Counted from the first letter of the stretch, positions 8,435 to 18,225 are shown. The stretch is DNA of 39,304 bases from Bacteroidota bacterium (GCA_009909035.1 JAAAOB010000055.1:1-39304); one strand, 5' to 3'. Numbers and translations are program-made. The notes: generated by a model from the sequence alone, not told the origin.

Positions 8435-9874
8435 ATGACGAAAGAATTGCAGATCGATATCCCGACACAACATACAGAGCTTTTTAAAACAATCGGCAAG
8501 GTTGCAGATGGCCTCAACCAGGATGTGTTTGTGGTTGGGGGATATGTGCGTGATGTCTATCTTGACCGCCTTGATGAGAACCAGATAACAGATATCGATT
8601 TCGTTACGCTTGGATCCGGCATTTCACTTGCAAGGGCGGTTGCAAAAGAAATGGGTGCAGAGGATGTCTCGGTATTTAAAAAATTCGGGACCGCACAGGT
8701 AAAACATGGCGGCCTCGACCTGGAGTTTGTGGGAGCCCGAAAAGAGAGCTACCGGAGCAACTCCCGAAAACCGATTGTGGAAGATGGAACTCTTGAAGAT
8801 GATCAGCTGCGCCGGGATCTCACCATTAACGCCCTGTCGTGGAGCCTGAACCGGGAGTCGTTCGGGGTACTTTACGACCCGTTTCACGGGATCAGGGATC
8901 TGAAAAAAAAGATCATTCGCACACCGATCGACCCGGAAACAACCTTCGAGGATGATCCGCTGAGAATGATGAGGGCCGTGAGGTTCGCCTCGCAGCTTGG
9001 GTTTGTCATTGAAGAGGATACATTTGCCGCGATACAAAAAATGGCGCACCGCCTCTCCATTATTTCGATGGAGCGTATCACCGATGAGCTCAATAAAATG
9101 GTTCTGTGTGAAAAACCATCATACGGATTTGAGCTGCTGCTGAAAACGGGTCTGCTGGAGCAATTTTTTCCTGAAATGGTGAAGCTTCTGGGGGTGGATG
9201 AGAGAAATGGACAGCGCCATAAAGATAACTTCTGGCACACGCTTAAAGTACTGGATAACGTAGCTGAGGTAAGTGACGACCTTTGGCTGCGATGGGCCGC
9301 GATCATGCACGATATTGCAAAACCGCCCACCAAACGATTTTCAAGATCAGCCGGCTGGACGTTTCATGGCCATGATGCGCTGGGTGCAAAATGGACTCCT
9401 AAAATTTTCAGGCGCCTTGGGCTTCCCCTCGATCACAGAATGAAATATGTTCAAAAGCTTGTCAGGCTGCACCTCCGCCCCATTGCCCTGGTCTCAGACG
9501 AGGTGTCGGACAGCGCCATCCGGCGGTTGATTTATGAAGCGGGTGACGATATTGACGACCTCATGACGCTCTGCCGGGCCGATATTACCAGTAAAAATGA
9601 GTGGAGGGTGAAAAAATACCGCCGGAACTTTGACCGGGTTGAAGAAAAAATCAAATCGGTGGAAGAGAAGGATAAAATGCGGAATTGGACCAACCCGGTG
9701 AGCGGTGAGGATGTTATGGACGTATTTGGCGTGAAACCCGGGCCGATTGTTGGCCGGGTAAAAGATCAAATAAAAGAAGCCATCCTGGATGGGGAGATTC
9801 AAAATAGCCGGGAAGCTGCATTTGAGTATCTTCTAAAACTGAAAGAGTCCTACAATAAAAATGAGAAGAAATAA
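8435..9874 (+). CDS. CCA-adding-type tRNA nucleotidyltransferase / poly(A) polymerase with HD domain
   Basis: Class II nucleotidyltransferase of 479 residues, expected to add or repair the 3' CCA of tRNAs in the cytosol. The head domain shows the G-loop VVGGYVRDVYLDR, the catalytic pair in DIDFVTLG, and RRDLTINALS. The neck motif EDDPLRMMRAVRFASQLGF follows. A C-terminal HD-type phosphohydrolase domain begins near residue 245 (RHKDNFWHTLKVLDNV, then MHDIAKPPTK and FHGHDALG), as in bacterial CCA enzymes with repair phosphatase activity. Poly(A) polymerase is the main alternative because the two share these motifs; no second CCA enzyme is visible to settle it. It sits 30 bases before the SemiSWEET gene, so co-transcription is likely. 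Confidence 0.9.
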   Translation: MTKELQIDIPTQHTELFKTIGKVADGLNQDVFVVGGYVRDVYLDRLDENQITDIDFVTLGSGISLARAVAKEMGAEDVSVFKKFGTAQVKHGGLDLEFVGARKESYRSNSRKPIVEDGTLEDDQLRRDLTINALSWSLNRESFGVLYDPFHGIRDLKKKIIRTPIDPETTFEDDPLRMMRAVRFASQLGFVIEEDTFAAIQKMAHRLSIISMERITDELNKMVLCEKPSYGFELLLKTGLLEQFFPEMVKLLGVDERNGQRHKDNFWHTLKVLDNVAEVSDDLWLRWAAIMHDIAKPPTKRFSRSAGWTFHGHDALGAKWTPKIFRRLGLPLDHRMKYVQKLVRLHLRPIALVSDEVSDSAIRRLIYEAGDDIDDLMTLCRADITSKNEWRVKKYRRNFDRVEEKIKSVEEKDKMRNWTNPVSGEDVMDVFGVKPGPIVGRVKDQIKEAILDGEIQNSREAAFEYLLKLKESYNKNEKK

Positions 9875-9904
9875 CCTCATCTAACATAAATTCAATCGGT
9901 TCGA

Positions 9905-10162
9905 ATGGAACTATTTACCGTTGTTGGCCTGGCCGCCGGGTTTTGTACAACCCTTGCTTTTTTACCGCAAGCCATAAAAACATGGACATCAAAATCTGCC
10001 AAGGATATATCACTGGGGATGTATATGATTTTTTGTACCGGCGTTGTGCTTTGGTTGATCTATGGCATTATGATTGAAGACCTGCCAATTATACTCACCA
10101 ATGCAGTAACGCTGATGCTGGCACTCAGTATTTTGTATTTTAAATTGACGTTTAAGGAATAA
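9905..10162 (+). CDS. SemiSWEET sugar transporter (PQ-loop protein)
   Basis: Three-helix half-transporter of 85 residues that works as a dimer to let sugars cross the inner membrane. The PQ-loop motif is intact in TTLAFLPQAIKTWTSKSAKD, and the three hydrophobic helices fall at about residues 5-22, 37-56 and 62-80. The length is normal for SemiSWEETs. The stop lies 17 bases ahead of the ispE ATG, so the two are probably in one transcript with the tRNA nucleotidyltransferase gene. The actual sugar cannot be inferred. Confidence 0.92.
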   Translation: MELFTVVGLAAGFCTTLAFLPQAIKTWTSKSAKDISLGMYMIFCTGVVLWLIYGIMIEDLPIILTNAVTLMLALSILYFKLTFKE

Positions 10163-10179
10163 TGACCTGATTGCCGCTT

Positions 10180-11055
10180 ATGAGCACTAAACTTTGGATA
10201 GCCGAATCGTTCGGGAAAATCAACCTGGGGCTCAATGTCCTGGAAAAACTGCCAACGGGATACCACAGGATAGAAACCGGGTTCGCCTTTATTGAATGGA
10301 GCGACAGGTTCGAGGTTCGTCCCTCCGATGCGTATGATCTTACAATTACCGGCGCTGATCTGCCCGCAGATGAATCAAATTTGATTACGCGCGCCTACAA
10401 GGCGTTTGATACGTACGTAGGGTTAAAACGGCACTATCACTTTACGGTATCTAAACAAATTCCGGCAGGCGCCGGCCTTGGGGGCGGAAGCAGCAACGCG
10501 GCGCTTACGTTTCGTATGCTGAACAAAATGGAAGATGGCGGCTTAACGGACCATGAGATTGTAGACCTCTGCCGGGATCTCGGTGCGGATATCCCGTTCT
10601 TTGTCTATGGGAAAACCGGCATTGGCACGGGGATCGGCCAGGAAATTGAGCAGGTGGATATTCAGCCGGATGGATGGATCGTAACCATCTATCCCGGGTT
10701 TGAAAGTTCAACAGCGGAGGCTTACAGGCACTGCATTCCCAATCCTGAACCCGATTTTTCAATTAAAGGTGTCCTCACGGAGGAGCCGCTGGAGGAGTGG
10801 CAGTACCTGTTGCAAAACGAACTGGAGCAGGCGGTGGTACCCCGGCATGAGATGATTGGCAACATCAAAGATCAACTGATCGACTTTGGTGCAGATTATG
10901 CAGCCATGAGTGGCAGCGGTTCAGCTGTGTTTGGCATTTTTGACCAGGACTTTGTTGCAATTAACGCCTACGAGTCGTTTCATGAGCTTGGATTCTCAGC
11001 CAAGCTGACACGCCCCGGGTTCACTCCGGATTATGGAATATATATGAAAGGGTGA
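10180..11055 (+). CDS. ispE: 4-diphosphocytidyl-2-C-methyl-D-erythritol kinase
   Basis: GHMP-family kinase of the non-mevalonate isoprenoid pathway; it phosphorylates the 2-hydroxyl of CDP-methylerythritol using ATP in the cytosol. Signatures: the N-terminal SFGKINLGLNVL and PTGYHRIET, the ATP-binding PAGAGLGGGSSNAAL near residue 100, and the C-terminal MSGSGSAVFGIF. An in-frame TTG at 10171 would add three residues, but the ATG at 10180 fits the family N-terminus better, giving 291 residues. No other MEP-pathway gene is in the window, which is usual because ispE is often isolated. It ends a plus-strand group of four genes; the following 107 bases are AT-rich and probably hold the promoter of the next gene. 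Confidence 0.95.
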   Translation: MSTKLWIAESFGKINLGLNVLEKLPTGYHRIETGFAFIEWSDRFEVRPSDAYDLTITGADLPADESNLITRAYKAFDTYVGLKRHYHFTVSKQIPAGAGLGGGSSNAALTFRMLNKMEDGGLTDHEIVDLCRDLGADIPFFVYGKTGIGTGIGQEIEQVDIQPDGWIVTIYPGFESSTAEAYRHCIPNPEPDFSIKGVLTEEPLEEWQYLLQNELEQAVVPRHEMIGNIKDQLIDFGADYAAMSGSGSAVFGIFDQDFVAINAYESFHELGFSAKLTRPGFTPDYGIYMKG

Positions 11056-11162
11056 TGACCAGGCAAGATCAGAAGCTTAACAATTAATTTATTGTATTTA
11101 TCAACTAAACAGTATTTTTACAGCACAACGTTGTAACAGATCGTACCCACAATTACAGGATT

Positions 11163-13622
11163 ATGGCAAAAAAAGATAGCAATAACATACGCAGTGGAAT
11201 GGATGCAGACGCATTCAGAGAAGATATTAAGCAGCATTTACGGTACACCCTGGCTAAAGATGAGTACTCGTCTACGGATTGGGATAACTACCGGAGTGTG
11301 GTTCTGAGCGTTATGGATCGCCTGCACGACCGATGGATTGAGACACAGCAGAGCTACTACAAAGAGGATAAAAAGCGGGTCTACTATCTCTCGATGGAGT
11401 ATCTCATCGGCCGGCTGCTTGACAATATGCTCGTGAATTTGGGTGTCCAGGATATTGCGGCAGAAGCAATGGAAGATGTAGGGCTGGATTACGAAAGGGT
11501 CCGGAGTGCTGAATGGGACGCCGGTCTCGGGAATGGTGGCCTCGGCCGGCTTGCCGCCTGTTTCCTGGATTCGATGGCAACGCTGGGCATACCGGCGATC
11601 GGCTATGGTATCCGGTACGATTACGGCATCTTTTACCAGTCAATTGAGAATGGCTACCAGGTTGAAAAGCCGGATCTGTGGCTGCAATATGGCAATCCGT
11701 GGGACGTGGTGCGTCCAAAAATCCAGTATACTGTTCCGTTTTATGGAGATTCAGTAGCCTATCAAACCGATAACGGCGATGTCCGGTTCAGGCTCGAAAA
11801 TACGCATCCGGTCAAAGCTGTTGCCTACGATACGCCGATACCCGGCTATAAAAATGAGATCGTAAATAATTTGAGATTGTGGAAGGCAGCATCATCTTCT
11901 GCCATTGACCTGAAGAGCTTCAACCAGGGTCAATACATTGACGCGGTTCGCGACAATCAGCTGAATGAAAACATTTCGCGGGTTCTCTACCCAAATGATA
12001 AGATGTTTGTCGGGCAGGAACTCCGGCTCAAGCAGGAATTTTTCCTCGTGTCTGCATCAATGAATGACATCCTGCGGCGATTTAAAAAAACCGAGGACGA
12101 CTGGAGAAAACTCCCCGAAAAAGTCGCAATTCAGTGTAACGATACACACCCAAATCTTGCAATACCGGAATTAATGCGCGTGTTGATTGATGAGGAGGGA
12201 CTGAACTGGGATACCGCCTGGGACATCACCGAAAATACGATGGCCTACACCAATCACACGCTGATGCCCGAGGCGCTCGAGAAGTGGCCGGTATCGTTAA
12301 TGAGGAATTTACTGCCGCGCCACCTGCAGATTATTTACGAAATCAACCGCCGGTTTTTGAAGAGTATTCAGGCCGACGTTGGTGATGACCGCGGCAAAAT
12401 CAGCCGCCTGTCGATTGTTGGCGAAGGCGAAGACCCGGTGGTGCACATGGCGTCGCTGGGTATTGTCGGTTCCCATAAAATCAATGGCGTGGCAGCCCTT
12501 CACAGCGATTTGATAAAGAAGACGCTGTTTCGGGATTTTTATGAAATCTTCCCGGATAAATTTACGAACAAAACAAACGGCATTACGCCGCGCAGGTGGC
12601 TTCGGCAGTGCAACCGGGAACTTGCCGACTTAATCACCTCTAAGATCGGAGAAGAGTGGATCACCGACCTGGATCAGCTGAAAAAGCTGGAGGAGTTTGC
12701 CGATGATTCGTCCTTTATGAAGGAGTTCGTTGCCATAAAACAGCGCAATAAACAGCACATGGCCGACTACATCAAGGAGAATCGCGATGTTGAGATCAAT
12801 ACGCGCTCTATGTTCGATATTCAAATTAAACGAATACACGAGTACAAGCGCCAACTTATGCTCACACTCTACGCCATAACGCAGTATAACCGCATTAAGG
12901 AGAATCCGGACGGAGATTTTGTACCCCGGACCATCCTTGTGGCCGGCAAAGCGGCTCCCGGCTATACGCTTGCTAAACTGTTTATCAAGCTAATGAACGA
13001 TGTGGGCGAAAAGATTAATAACGATTCGGATGTGGGGGATAAACTGAAGTTTCTGTTTCTTGAAAACTACAGCGTAACGCTTGCCGAGAAGATGATTCCG
13101 TCTGCCAACGTATCGGAACAGATTTCAACTGCCGGAAAAGAGGCATCGGGCACCGGCAACATGAAATTTGCCCTAAACGGTGCACTCACCATCGGTACTC
13201 TTGACGGTGCCAACATCGAAATTAAAGAGGAAGTGGGCGATGAAAACATATTCATTTTTGGCAACACGGTGGATGACGTGGATAAACTCCGGCGTGAAGG
13301 GTACAACCCGTGGGATTATTACAACGCAAACAACGAGCTGAAGAAAGCTGTTGACCAGATCCGGGACGGGTTTTTCAATGATGACAGCGAGCTGTTCAAC
13401 CCAATTATAGAGTCACTGCTGGAGAAAGGAGATTACTTCCTGGTACTGGCTGATTACGAATCGTACGTGAAAAAGCAGGGCGAAGTGGATGAACTTTATA
13501 AAAATCAAAAGAAGTGGAACCGAAAAGCATTGCTAAATACCGCGCGGGTGGGCAAATTTTCATCCGACCGAACCATCAGAGATTACGCCGAAGAGATCTG
13601 GAATGTTGACGTAAAGAAATAA
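11163..13622 (+). CDS. glgP: Glycogen/starch/alpha-glucan phosphorylase
   Basis: PLP-dependent phosphorylase that releases glucose-1-phosphate from alpha-1,4-glucans, here presumably cytosolic glycogen. The 819 residues match the normal bacterial length. Recognisable blocks: YYLSMEYLIGRLL and AGLGNGGLGRLAACFLDS near the N-terminus, QCNDTHPNLAIPELMR, FTNKTNGITPRRWL, FDIQIKRIHEYKRQLM, and the PLP-lysine signature EASGTGNMKFALNGAL followed by TLDGANIEI near residue 665. Nothing is missing from the active site. No glycogen synthase or debranching gene is adjacent, so it stands alone with its own upstream AT-rich region and a weak hairpin downstream. Confidence 0.97.
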   Translation: MAKKDSNNIRSGMDADAFREDIKQHLRYTLAKDEYSSTDWDNYRSVVLSVMDRLHDRWIETQQSYYKEDKKRVYYLSMEYLIGRLLDNMLVNLGVQDIAAEAMEDVGLDYERVRSAEWDAGLGNGGLGRLAACFLDSMATLGIPAIGYGIRYDYGIFYQSIENGYQVEKPDLWLQYGNPWDVVRPKIQYTVPFYGDSVAYQTDNGDVRFRLENTHPVKAVAYDTPIPGYKNEIVNNLRLWKAASSSAIDLKSFNQGQYIDAVRDNQLNENISRVLYPNDKMFVGQELRLKQEFFLVSASMNDILRRFKKTEDDWRKLPEKVAIQCNDTHPNLAIPELMRVLIDEEGLNWDTAWDITENTMAYTNHTLMPEALEKWPVSLMRNLLPRHLQIIYEINRRFLKSIQADVGDDRGKISRLSIVGEGEDPVVHMASLGIVGSHKINGVAALHSDLIKKTLFRDFYEIFPDKFTNKTNGITPRRWLRQCNRELADLITSKIGEEWITDLDQLKKLEEFADDSSFMKEFVAIKQRNKQHMADYIKENRDVEINTRSMFDIQIKRIHEYKRQLMLTLYAITQYNRIKENPDGDFVPRTILVAGKAAPGYTLAKLFIKLMNDVGEKINNDSDVGDKLKFLFLENYSVTLAEKMIPSANVSEQISTAGKEASGTGNMKFALNGALTIGTLDGANIEIKEEVGDENIFIFGNTVDDVDKLRREGYNPWDYYNANNELKKAVDQIRDGFFNDDSELFNPIIESLLEKGDYFLVLADYESYVKKQGEVDELYKNQKKWNRKALLNTARVGKFSSDRTIRDYAEEIWNVDVKK

Positions 13623-13875
13623 TCACCCGGTAGCGGGAGCGAACCGGTTGTGGGTGATTGGATTCCGTTGGTGGCCCGGGGCCGCGTGATGAATGAGCCC
13701 ATCACACCAGCGGGTAGGACCAAATGCCAAAGCTGTAGATGCTTCAGCAATGGATCTGCATTTACTTATCTGATTGAAAACCCGTATTTTAAAGCGCTTA
13801 AAGAAGAAGAAATTACAGGCAACCGAAAAAAACCGCCTGTAAGTCTAACCCTACATTTTTAAAATTACTGAACCG
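13623..13875. other. Intergenic region with weak hairpins
   Basis: An 8-bp stem (AATCACCC at 13621-13628 with GGGTGATT at 13652-13659) overlaps the glgP stop and may help end its transcript, but no T-run follows. A short open frame here has no recognisable protein features and is not called. The AT-rich 3' part should hold the promoter of the following dehydrogenase gene. Confidence 0.4.
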
Positions 13876-15297
13876 ATGGCTAAAGAATTTGATGTATGCG
13901 TAATTGGAACCGGGCCGGGTGGATATGTGGCTGCAATTCGTGCCTCGCAGCTTGGCTTTAAAACCGCTGTAGTAGAAAAACGATCATTAGGCGGCGTCTG
14001 CCTGAATATTGGCTGTATCCCGACAAAAGCACTCCTTCGGTCTGCAGAAGTATTTGAATCTATCAGCCACGCGTCTGATTACGGCGTGGATGTGAAAGAT
14101 TTTTCAGTGAATTTTGAGGGAATGATCAAGCGGAGCCGGAAAGTGGCGAATAAAATGAGCAAAGGCGTCCAGTTTCTCATGAAAGCAAATGACATTGAGG
14201 TTCTTCGGGGAACCGGTGTTTTTAAATCCGGAACAGAACTTGCCGTTCAGGATGAAAACGGGAAAGAGCAGGAGAGTGTAAAAGCGAAGCATTTTATCAT
14301 TGCTACCGGCGCACGCCCCCGGCAACTGCCGAACCTGGAAATTGATGGCAAATTGATTATCGATTCCGAAAAAGCGATGCAGCTTGAAAAACAACCGAAA
14401 AAAATGCTCATCATCGGTGCAGGTGCCATAGGTGTTGAGTTTGCCTACTTTTACAACTCTATCGGCACGGAGGTGACACTTGTTGAACTGCAGGATACGC
14501 TTGTTCCTGTGGAGGATAAGGATATCGGAAAAGAGCTCGGTAAGATCTACAAGAAGAAGGGAATAAATATCATGACCGAGAGCACGGTTGAAAAGGTTGA
14601 GAAAAAAGGAAAAGGTGCCAAAGTTACGGTCAAGACCAAAAAAGGCAAAGAAGAGCTCGAAGTGGACGTGGTGCTCTCCGCTGTGGGAGTGACCGGAAAT
14701 GTTGAAAATATCGGGCTTGAAAAGGCCGGTGTGGAACACGAAAAAGGCGACATAAAAGTCGACAAAACAACCTACAAAACTACGGCAGATAATATTTACG
14801 CTATCGGAGATGTGATAGGGGCTCCGTGGTTAGCGCATAAAGCGTCTCACGAGGCCACGGTTCTCGTTGAGCAGCTTGCCGGCGAAAATCCGCACCCGGT
14901 TAAATATGATAATATCCCGGGATGTACCTACTGCGAACCGCAGGTAGCCTCCGTTGGGTTAACGGAACAGCAGGCGAAAGAGGAAGGCTACGAGGTAAAC
15001 GTCGGGAAGTTCCCGTTTTCAGCCAGCGGTAAAGCCGCCGGTTTGGGCCATGAAGAAGGGTTTGTGAAGGTTGTGTTCGACGCTAAATATGGCGAATGGC
15101 TGGGATGCCACATGATCGGCTCTCATGTAACGGAGCTAATTGCTGAAGCCGTGGTGGCGAAAGACCTTGAAACAACGGGCCACGAAATTATCAGCGCCGT
15201 TCACCCACACCCAACCATGAGTGAAGCCGTGATGGAGGCAGTAGCCGAAGCCTACGGCGAAGGTGTCCACCTGGGATCTGAGCCGAAGAAAAAATAG
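13876..15297 (+). CDS. lpdA: Dihydrolipoyl dehydrogenase (E3)
   Basis: FAD-dependent enzyme that reoxidises dihydrolipoamide in 2-oxoacid dehydrogenase complexes and the glycine cleavage system, passing electrons to NAD+. The 473-residue chain has the FAD fold GTGPGGYVAAIRASQLG, the redox disulfide GGVCLNIGCIPTKALL, the NAD-binding GAGAIGVEFAYFY near residue 180, the second FAD contact YAIGDVIG, and the C-terminal catalytic HPHPTMSEAV. All key residues are present. The lipoate-making genes lipB and lipA lie 1.2 kb downstream and gcvT is 21 kb away, so the window carries several parts of lipoate metabolism, though not in one operon. A strong terminator follows. Confidence 0.97.
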   Translation: MAKEFDVCVIGTGPGGYVAAIRASQLGFKTAVVEKRSLGGVCLNIGCIPTKALLRSAEVFESISHASDYGVDVKDFSVNFEGMIKRSRKVANKMSKGVQFLMKANDIEVLRGTGVFKSGTELAVQDENGKEQESVKAKHFIIATGARPRQLPNLEIDGKLIIDSEKAMQLEKQPKKMLIIGAGAIGVEFAYFYNSIGTEVTLVELQDTLVPVEDKDIGKELGKIYKKKGINIMTESTVEKVEKKGKGAKVTVKTKKGKEELEVDVVLSAVGVTGNVENIGLEKAGVEHEKGDIKVDKTTYKTTADNIYAIGDVIGAPWLAHKASHEATVLVEQLAGENPHPVKYDNIPGCTYCEPQVASVGLTEQQAKEEGYEVNVGKFPFSASGKAAGLGHEEGFVKVVFDAKYGEWLGCHMIGSHVTELIAEAVVAKDLETTGHEIISAVHPHPTMSEAVMEAVAEAYGEGVHLGSEPKKK

Positions 15298-15321
15298 CGG
15301 GACAGACATCTGCAATGCGTT

Positions 15322-15349
15322 AAGGCCGGTCGGTGGATCGGCCTTTTTT
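15322..15349 (+). terminator. Rho-independent terminator after lpdA
   Basis: AAGGCCG pairs with CGGCCTT across a 10-base loop, and the 3' arm runs into six T residues. It lies 25 bases beyond the dehydrogenase stop codon and fits a plus-strand intrinsic terminator. Confidence 0.88.
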
Positions 15350-15614
15350 ATTTGAAAATTGATCATCATATGTTCAGGCCACTCTTTTTTTGCCTTCCGT
15401 TTCTCACCGCCTCTCTATTTTGATTCAGACTCGTCCTGCCTCTTCTCCGTGAGACTCATTCTATCGCTAAATCCGTTGGTAGAGTTGCAAACACCCGGCT
15501 GCAACGGTTATGTATTCCGGATTGAATTCTTGCAGGCACCTACATTAGAAATTCATAATATAATCGTAACATACCGATAAAGAAAAGAGGTGCCCAATTG
15601 GACATTAACCTACC
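15350..15614. other. Intergenic region upstream of tonB
   Basis: No gene supported. A 73-codon open frame at 15359-15580 has no family features, an erratic residue mix and no ribosome site. The AT-rich stretch around 15540-15590 is the likely promoter area for the following TonB gene. Confidence 0.4.
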
Positions 15615-15620
15615 GGAGGT
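15615..15620 (+). promoter_or_regulatory. Ribosome binding site deciding the tonB start
   Basis: GGAGGT stands five bases before the ATG at 15626. This unusually strong Shine-Dalgarno site for this genome rules out the earlier in-frame GTG at 15590. Confidence 0.85.
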
Positions 15621-15625
15621 TCCAA

Positions 15626-16321
15626 ATGGAAAAGTCAACAGAAGCCAGAAAGTTCAGAACCGAAAGAGATCCAAGAGTTGATCTTCGCAATTATTACACG
15701 ATATTCTTCGAAACGGGTGTCATACTCACGTTGATGGTCTTCATCGCCTTAACAAAAATCTCGATAACGGCATCGGATGAACAGACGATCAATTTGCAGA
15801 CACAGGAAGTCGTTGAAATGGAAGAGATTATTCAGACTGAACAACAAGAGAGAGTTCCTCCTCCGCCAAGGCCGCCCGTGCCGGTTGAAGTTCCAAATGA
15901 AGTCATAATCGAGGATGTGGACATTAGGATTGATGCTGAGCTTGATCTCTCCTCGGCCGGTAATTTACCGCCGCCACCTAAACCCGACGAAGAAGAGGAA
16001 GAAAATCAGCAGGAGGAAGATTTCTTCGTTATGGTTGAAAAAATGCCGCAAATCATAGGCGGGTTGGAAGGTATTCAGAAGCGAATTAAGTACCCGGAAC
16101 TGGCGATGAGGGCCCACATCGAGGGGCGTGTGTTTGTACAGTTTATTGTGAACGAGAATGGAGATGTTGAAGATCCCGTGGTACTTCGAGGGATCGGCGG
16201 TGGGTGTGATGAAGAGGCGCTGCGGGTCATAAGAGAGACGAAGTTCTCCCCCGGCATGCAGCGGGGACGGCCCGTGCGAGTTCGATATGCTGTGCCAATC
16301 ATTTTTATGCTGCGAGAGTAA
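15626..16321 (+). CDS. TonB-family energy transducer (orphan)
   Basis: Inner-membrane anchored periplasmic protein that passes proton-motive energy to outer-membrane receptors. The 231 residues comprise a short cytoplasmic N-terminus, one membrane helix at about 22-42 (NYYTIFFETGVILTLMVFIA), a proline/acid-rich spacer (PPPPRPPVPVEVP, then a run of glutamates), and a C-terminal TonB domain (YPELAMRAHIEGRVFVQFIV, then GGGCDEEALRVI and RVRYAVPIIF). No exbB or exbD is adjacent, in contrast to the second TonB at 26.1 kb, so this copy probably draws on an ExbBD complex encoded elsewhere. A hairpin follows the gene. Confidence 0.9.
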   Translation: MEKSTEARKFRTERDPRVDLRNYYTIFFETGVILTLMVFIALTKISITASDEQTINLQTQEVVEMEEIIQTEQQERVPPPPRPPVPVEVPNEVIIEDVDIRIDAELDLSSAGNLPPPPKPDEEEEENQQEEDFFVMVEKMPQIIGGLEGIQKRIKYPELAMRAHIEGRVFVQFIVNENGDVEDPVVLRGIGGGCDEEALRVIRETKFSPGMQRGRPVRVRYAVPIIFMLRE

Positions 16322-16349
16322 CCTGGTTCATTACGTCTTGTTGGAGCGA

Positions 16350-16380
16350 TTCACCGGATGAAGGGAATTCATCCGGTGAA
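16350..16380. terminator. Long perfect hairpin after tonB, possible terminator
   Basis: A perfect 13-bp inverted repeat (TTCACCGGATGAA and TTCATCCGGTGAA) closes a 5-base loop 28 bases after the tonB stop. It lacks a T-run on either side, so it may stabilise the transcript end or act with Rho rather than terminate on its own. Confidence 0.55.
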
Positions 16381-16506
16381 GGGTCTATACTCATCCGACG
16401 ACTCCATCACTCTATCGTTGACACAACATAGGGTCACGTAAATGATTAAAGCCTTGGTTTCCGGATCAGCAGATGAGGTTCCTGTCATATTTCATTATCT
16501 TTTGGA

Positions 16507-17238
16507 ATGACCAATCGAATCGAACCATTTGATTTAGGCAGAGTGCCATATCGGCGGGCCTGGCAGCTGCAGCAAAAGCTGCAAAAGCAGCTGATCGACC
16601 AGAAACTCGCTTGCCGTGAGGACGCCACTCTTGGAAAGCCCGTGGCCGATTCCCTTCTTTTTGTAGAACATCCCCACGTCTATACGCTTGGAAAAAGCGG
16701 GGATGCCGCACATATGCTAAAAAAAGCATCGGAATTAACGGAACTGGACGCGGAATTTATTGAGAATGACCGCGGCGGAGATATTACCTATCACGGGCCG
16801 GGCCAGGTAGTGGGCTACTCGATCCTGGACCTGGATCGCCATTTTACGGACGTGCATAAATACCTTCGATTCCTGGAGGAGGTCATCATTAAAACATGCG
16901 GTGATTTTGGTATCGAGGCGGGACGCATCGAGGGCCTGACCGGCACGTGGGTTGGGGATGAAAAGATTTGTGCCATGGGCATTCGCTGCTCGCGGTGGGT
17001 AACCATGCATGGATTTGCCCTGAATGTAAATACAGACCTCTCCTACTTTGACCACATTGTCCCGTGCGGGATACGCGATAAAAAGGTGACAAGCCTTGCA
17101 CAGGTTGTAGGCGCCCGGGTGGATACAGAGCTGGTAAAAAAGCGGATTGCAAAAAACTTTTCCGACCAGTTTGGCGTTACCATGGCACCGCTGCGTGAAT
17201 GGGCGGACCTTGAAAAAAAGCTTTCGGCCCCTGTGTAA
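16507..17238 (+). CDS. lipB: Octanoyltransferase (lipoate protein ligase B)
   Basis: Transfers octanoyl from acyl-carrier protein to the lipoyl domains of 2-oxoacid dehydrogenases and GcvH, the first step of lipoate synthesis. The 243-residue protein shows FVEHPHVYTLGKSG, the signature RGGDITYHGPGQVVGYSILDL region near residue 90, the catalytic lysine in DEKICAMGIR, and the acyl-thioester cysteine in HIVPCGIRDKKVTSLAQ. Both catalytic residues are present. The next gene is lipA, about 100 bases on in the same direction, a common pairing that completes the pathway. Confidence 0.96.
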   Translation: MTNRIEPFDLGRVPYRRAWQLQQKLQKQLIDQKLACREDATLGKPVADSLLFVEHPHVYTLGKSGDAAHMLKKASELTELDAEFIENDRGGDITYHGPGQVVGYSILDLDRHFTDVHKYLRFLEEVIIKTCGDFGIEAGRIEGLTGTWVGDEKICAMGIRCSRWVTMHGFALNVNTDLSYFDHIVPCGIRDKKVTSLAQVVGARVDTELVKKRIAKNFSDQFGVTMAPLREWADLEKKLSAPV

Positions 17239-17343
17239 ACCTGTTGCGGGAGTTCGCTCTATTCCGCGGTTACACCTTTGCAAAATTCACAGTATCTTCA
17301 GGAAGGATTACTACCATACAGGTCAATTTTTAAAGGCAGTATC

Positions 17344-18225
17344 ATGATCAAAGAATTAAACGTTTTAGAAGATTCATCCCCAGGGCAGCGCCGGCCGGAT
17401 TGGCTGCGTGTAAAATTGCCGTCCGGTGAAAAATTTAAAGAGGTGTCCGACACGATCCGGAAGAACAACCTTAACACGGTCTGTTCTGAAGCACGATGCC
17501 CGAACATGGGCGAATGCTGGGGGGCCGGAACAGCCACGTTTATGATTTTGGGAGATGTTTGTACACGGTCCTGCGCCTTCTGCGCAATTAAGACGGGCCG
17601 TCCTGTTCAGGGGCTCGACTGGGATGAGCCCCGGCGCGTGGCAGATGCAGCTGCTAAAATGAAGCTCAAGCATGTTGTGCTTACATCGGTCAACAGAGAT
17701 GAGAGAAAAGATGGCGGGGCACCCATTTTTGCCGAGTGTCATAAAGTAATCCGTGAAATGATTGATGGCGTAACCATCGAATCGCTGATACCCGATTTTC
17801 GCGGGGCCTGGGAGGACGCTCTCCAGATCGTCATTGATACACCGCCCGATGTGCTCAGCCATAACCTGGAAACCGTACCGCGCCTCTACCGGAGCGTACG
17901 TCCCCAGGCAAAATATGAGCGCTCCCTGGAGTTGCTGCAGCGATGTAAAGATCAAGAACTCCGAACCAAGACGGGGATCATGGTTGGACTGGGCGAGACG
18001 AGAGAAGAGGTGATTGAGCTTATGCAGGATTGCGTGGACCATAGTGTCGACGTGTTAACGATAGGCCAGTATATGCAGCCAACAAAGATGCATCATCCTG
18101 TTGTGGAGTGGGTACACCCCGATCAGTTCGCCGAGTATAAAGAGATTGGTGAAAAACTTGGGCTTGAGCACGTTGAGAGCGGTCCGCTGGTGAGATCGTC
18201 CTATCACGCCGAGCGCCACGTATAA
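17344..18225 (+). CDS. lipA: Lipoyl synthase
   Basis: Radical-SAM enzyme that inserts two sulfurs into protein-bound octanoyl groups. The 293 residues include both iron-sulfur sites: the auxiliary cluster [13 protein letters not shown] (CX4CX5C) and the radical-SAM [10 protein letters not shown] (CX3CX2C), plus the C-terminal VRSSYHAER, whose serine and arginine are conserved. An open frame continues upstream to 17278, but those residues have no family match and [10 protein letters not shown] at 17344 is the natural start. Directly follows lipB; the two should act in sequence on the same lipoyl domains. Confidence 0.97.
   Translation: MIKELNVLEDSSPGQRRPDWLRVKLPSGEKFKEVSDTIRKNNLNTVCSEARCPNMGECWGAGTATFMILGDVCTRSCAFCAIKTGRPVQGLDWDEPRRVADAAAKMKLKHVVLTSVNRDERKDGGAPIFAECHKVIREMIDGVTIESLIPDFRGAWEDALQIVIDTPPDVLSHNLETVPRLYRSVRPQAKYERSLELLQRCKDQELRTKTGIMVGLGETREEVIELMQDCVDHSVDVLTIGQYMQPTKMHHPVVEWVHPDQFAEYKEIGEKLGLEHVESGPLVRSSYHAERHV

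Noticed and set aside
13650-13862. 70-codon open frame with CQSCRC motif between glgP and lpdA
   Set aside because: The single cysteine cluster is suggestive, but there is no leader, ribosome site or recognisable fold, and it spans a region with hairpins and the likely lpdA promoter.
15359-15580. 73-codon frame after the lpdA terminator
   Set aside because: No ribosome site, unlikely residue order, and it ends just before the tonB promoter area.
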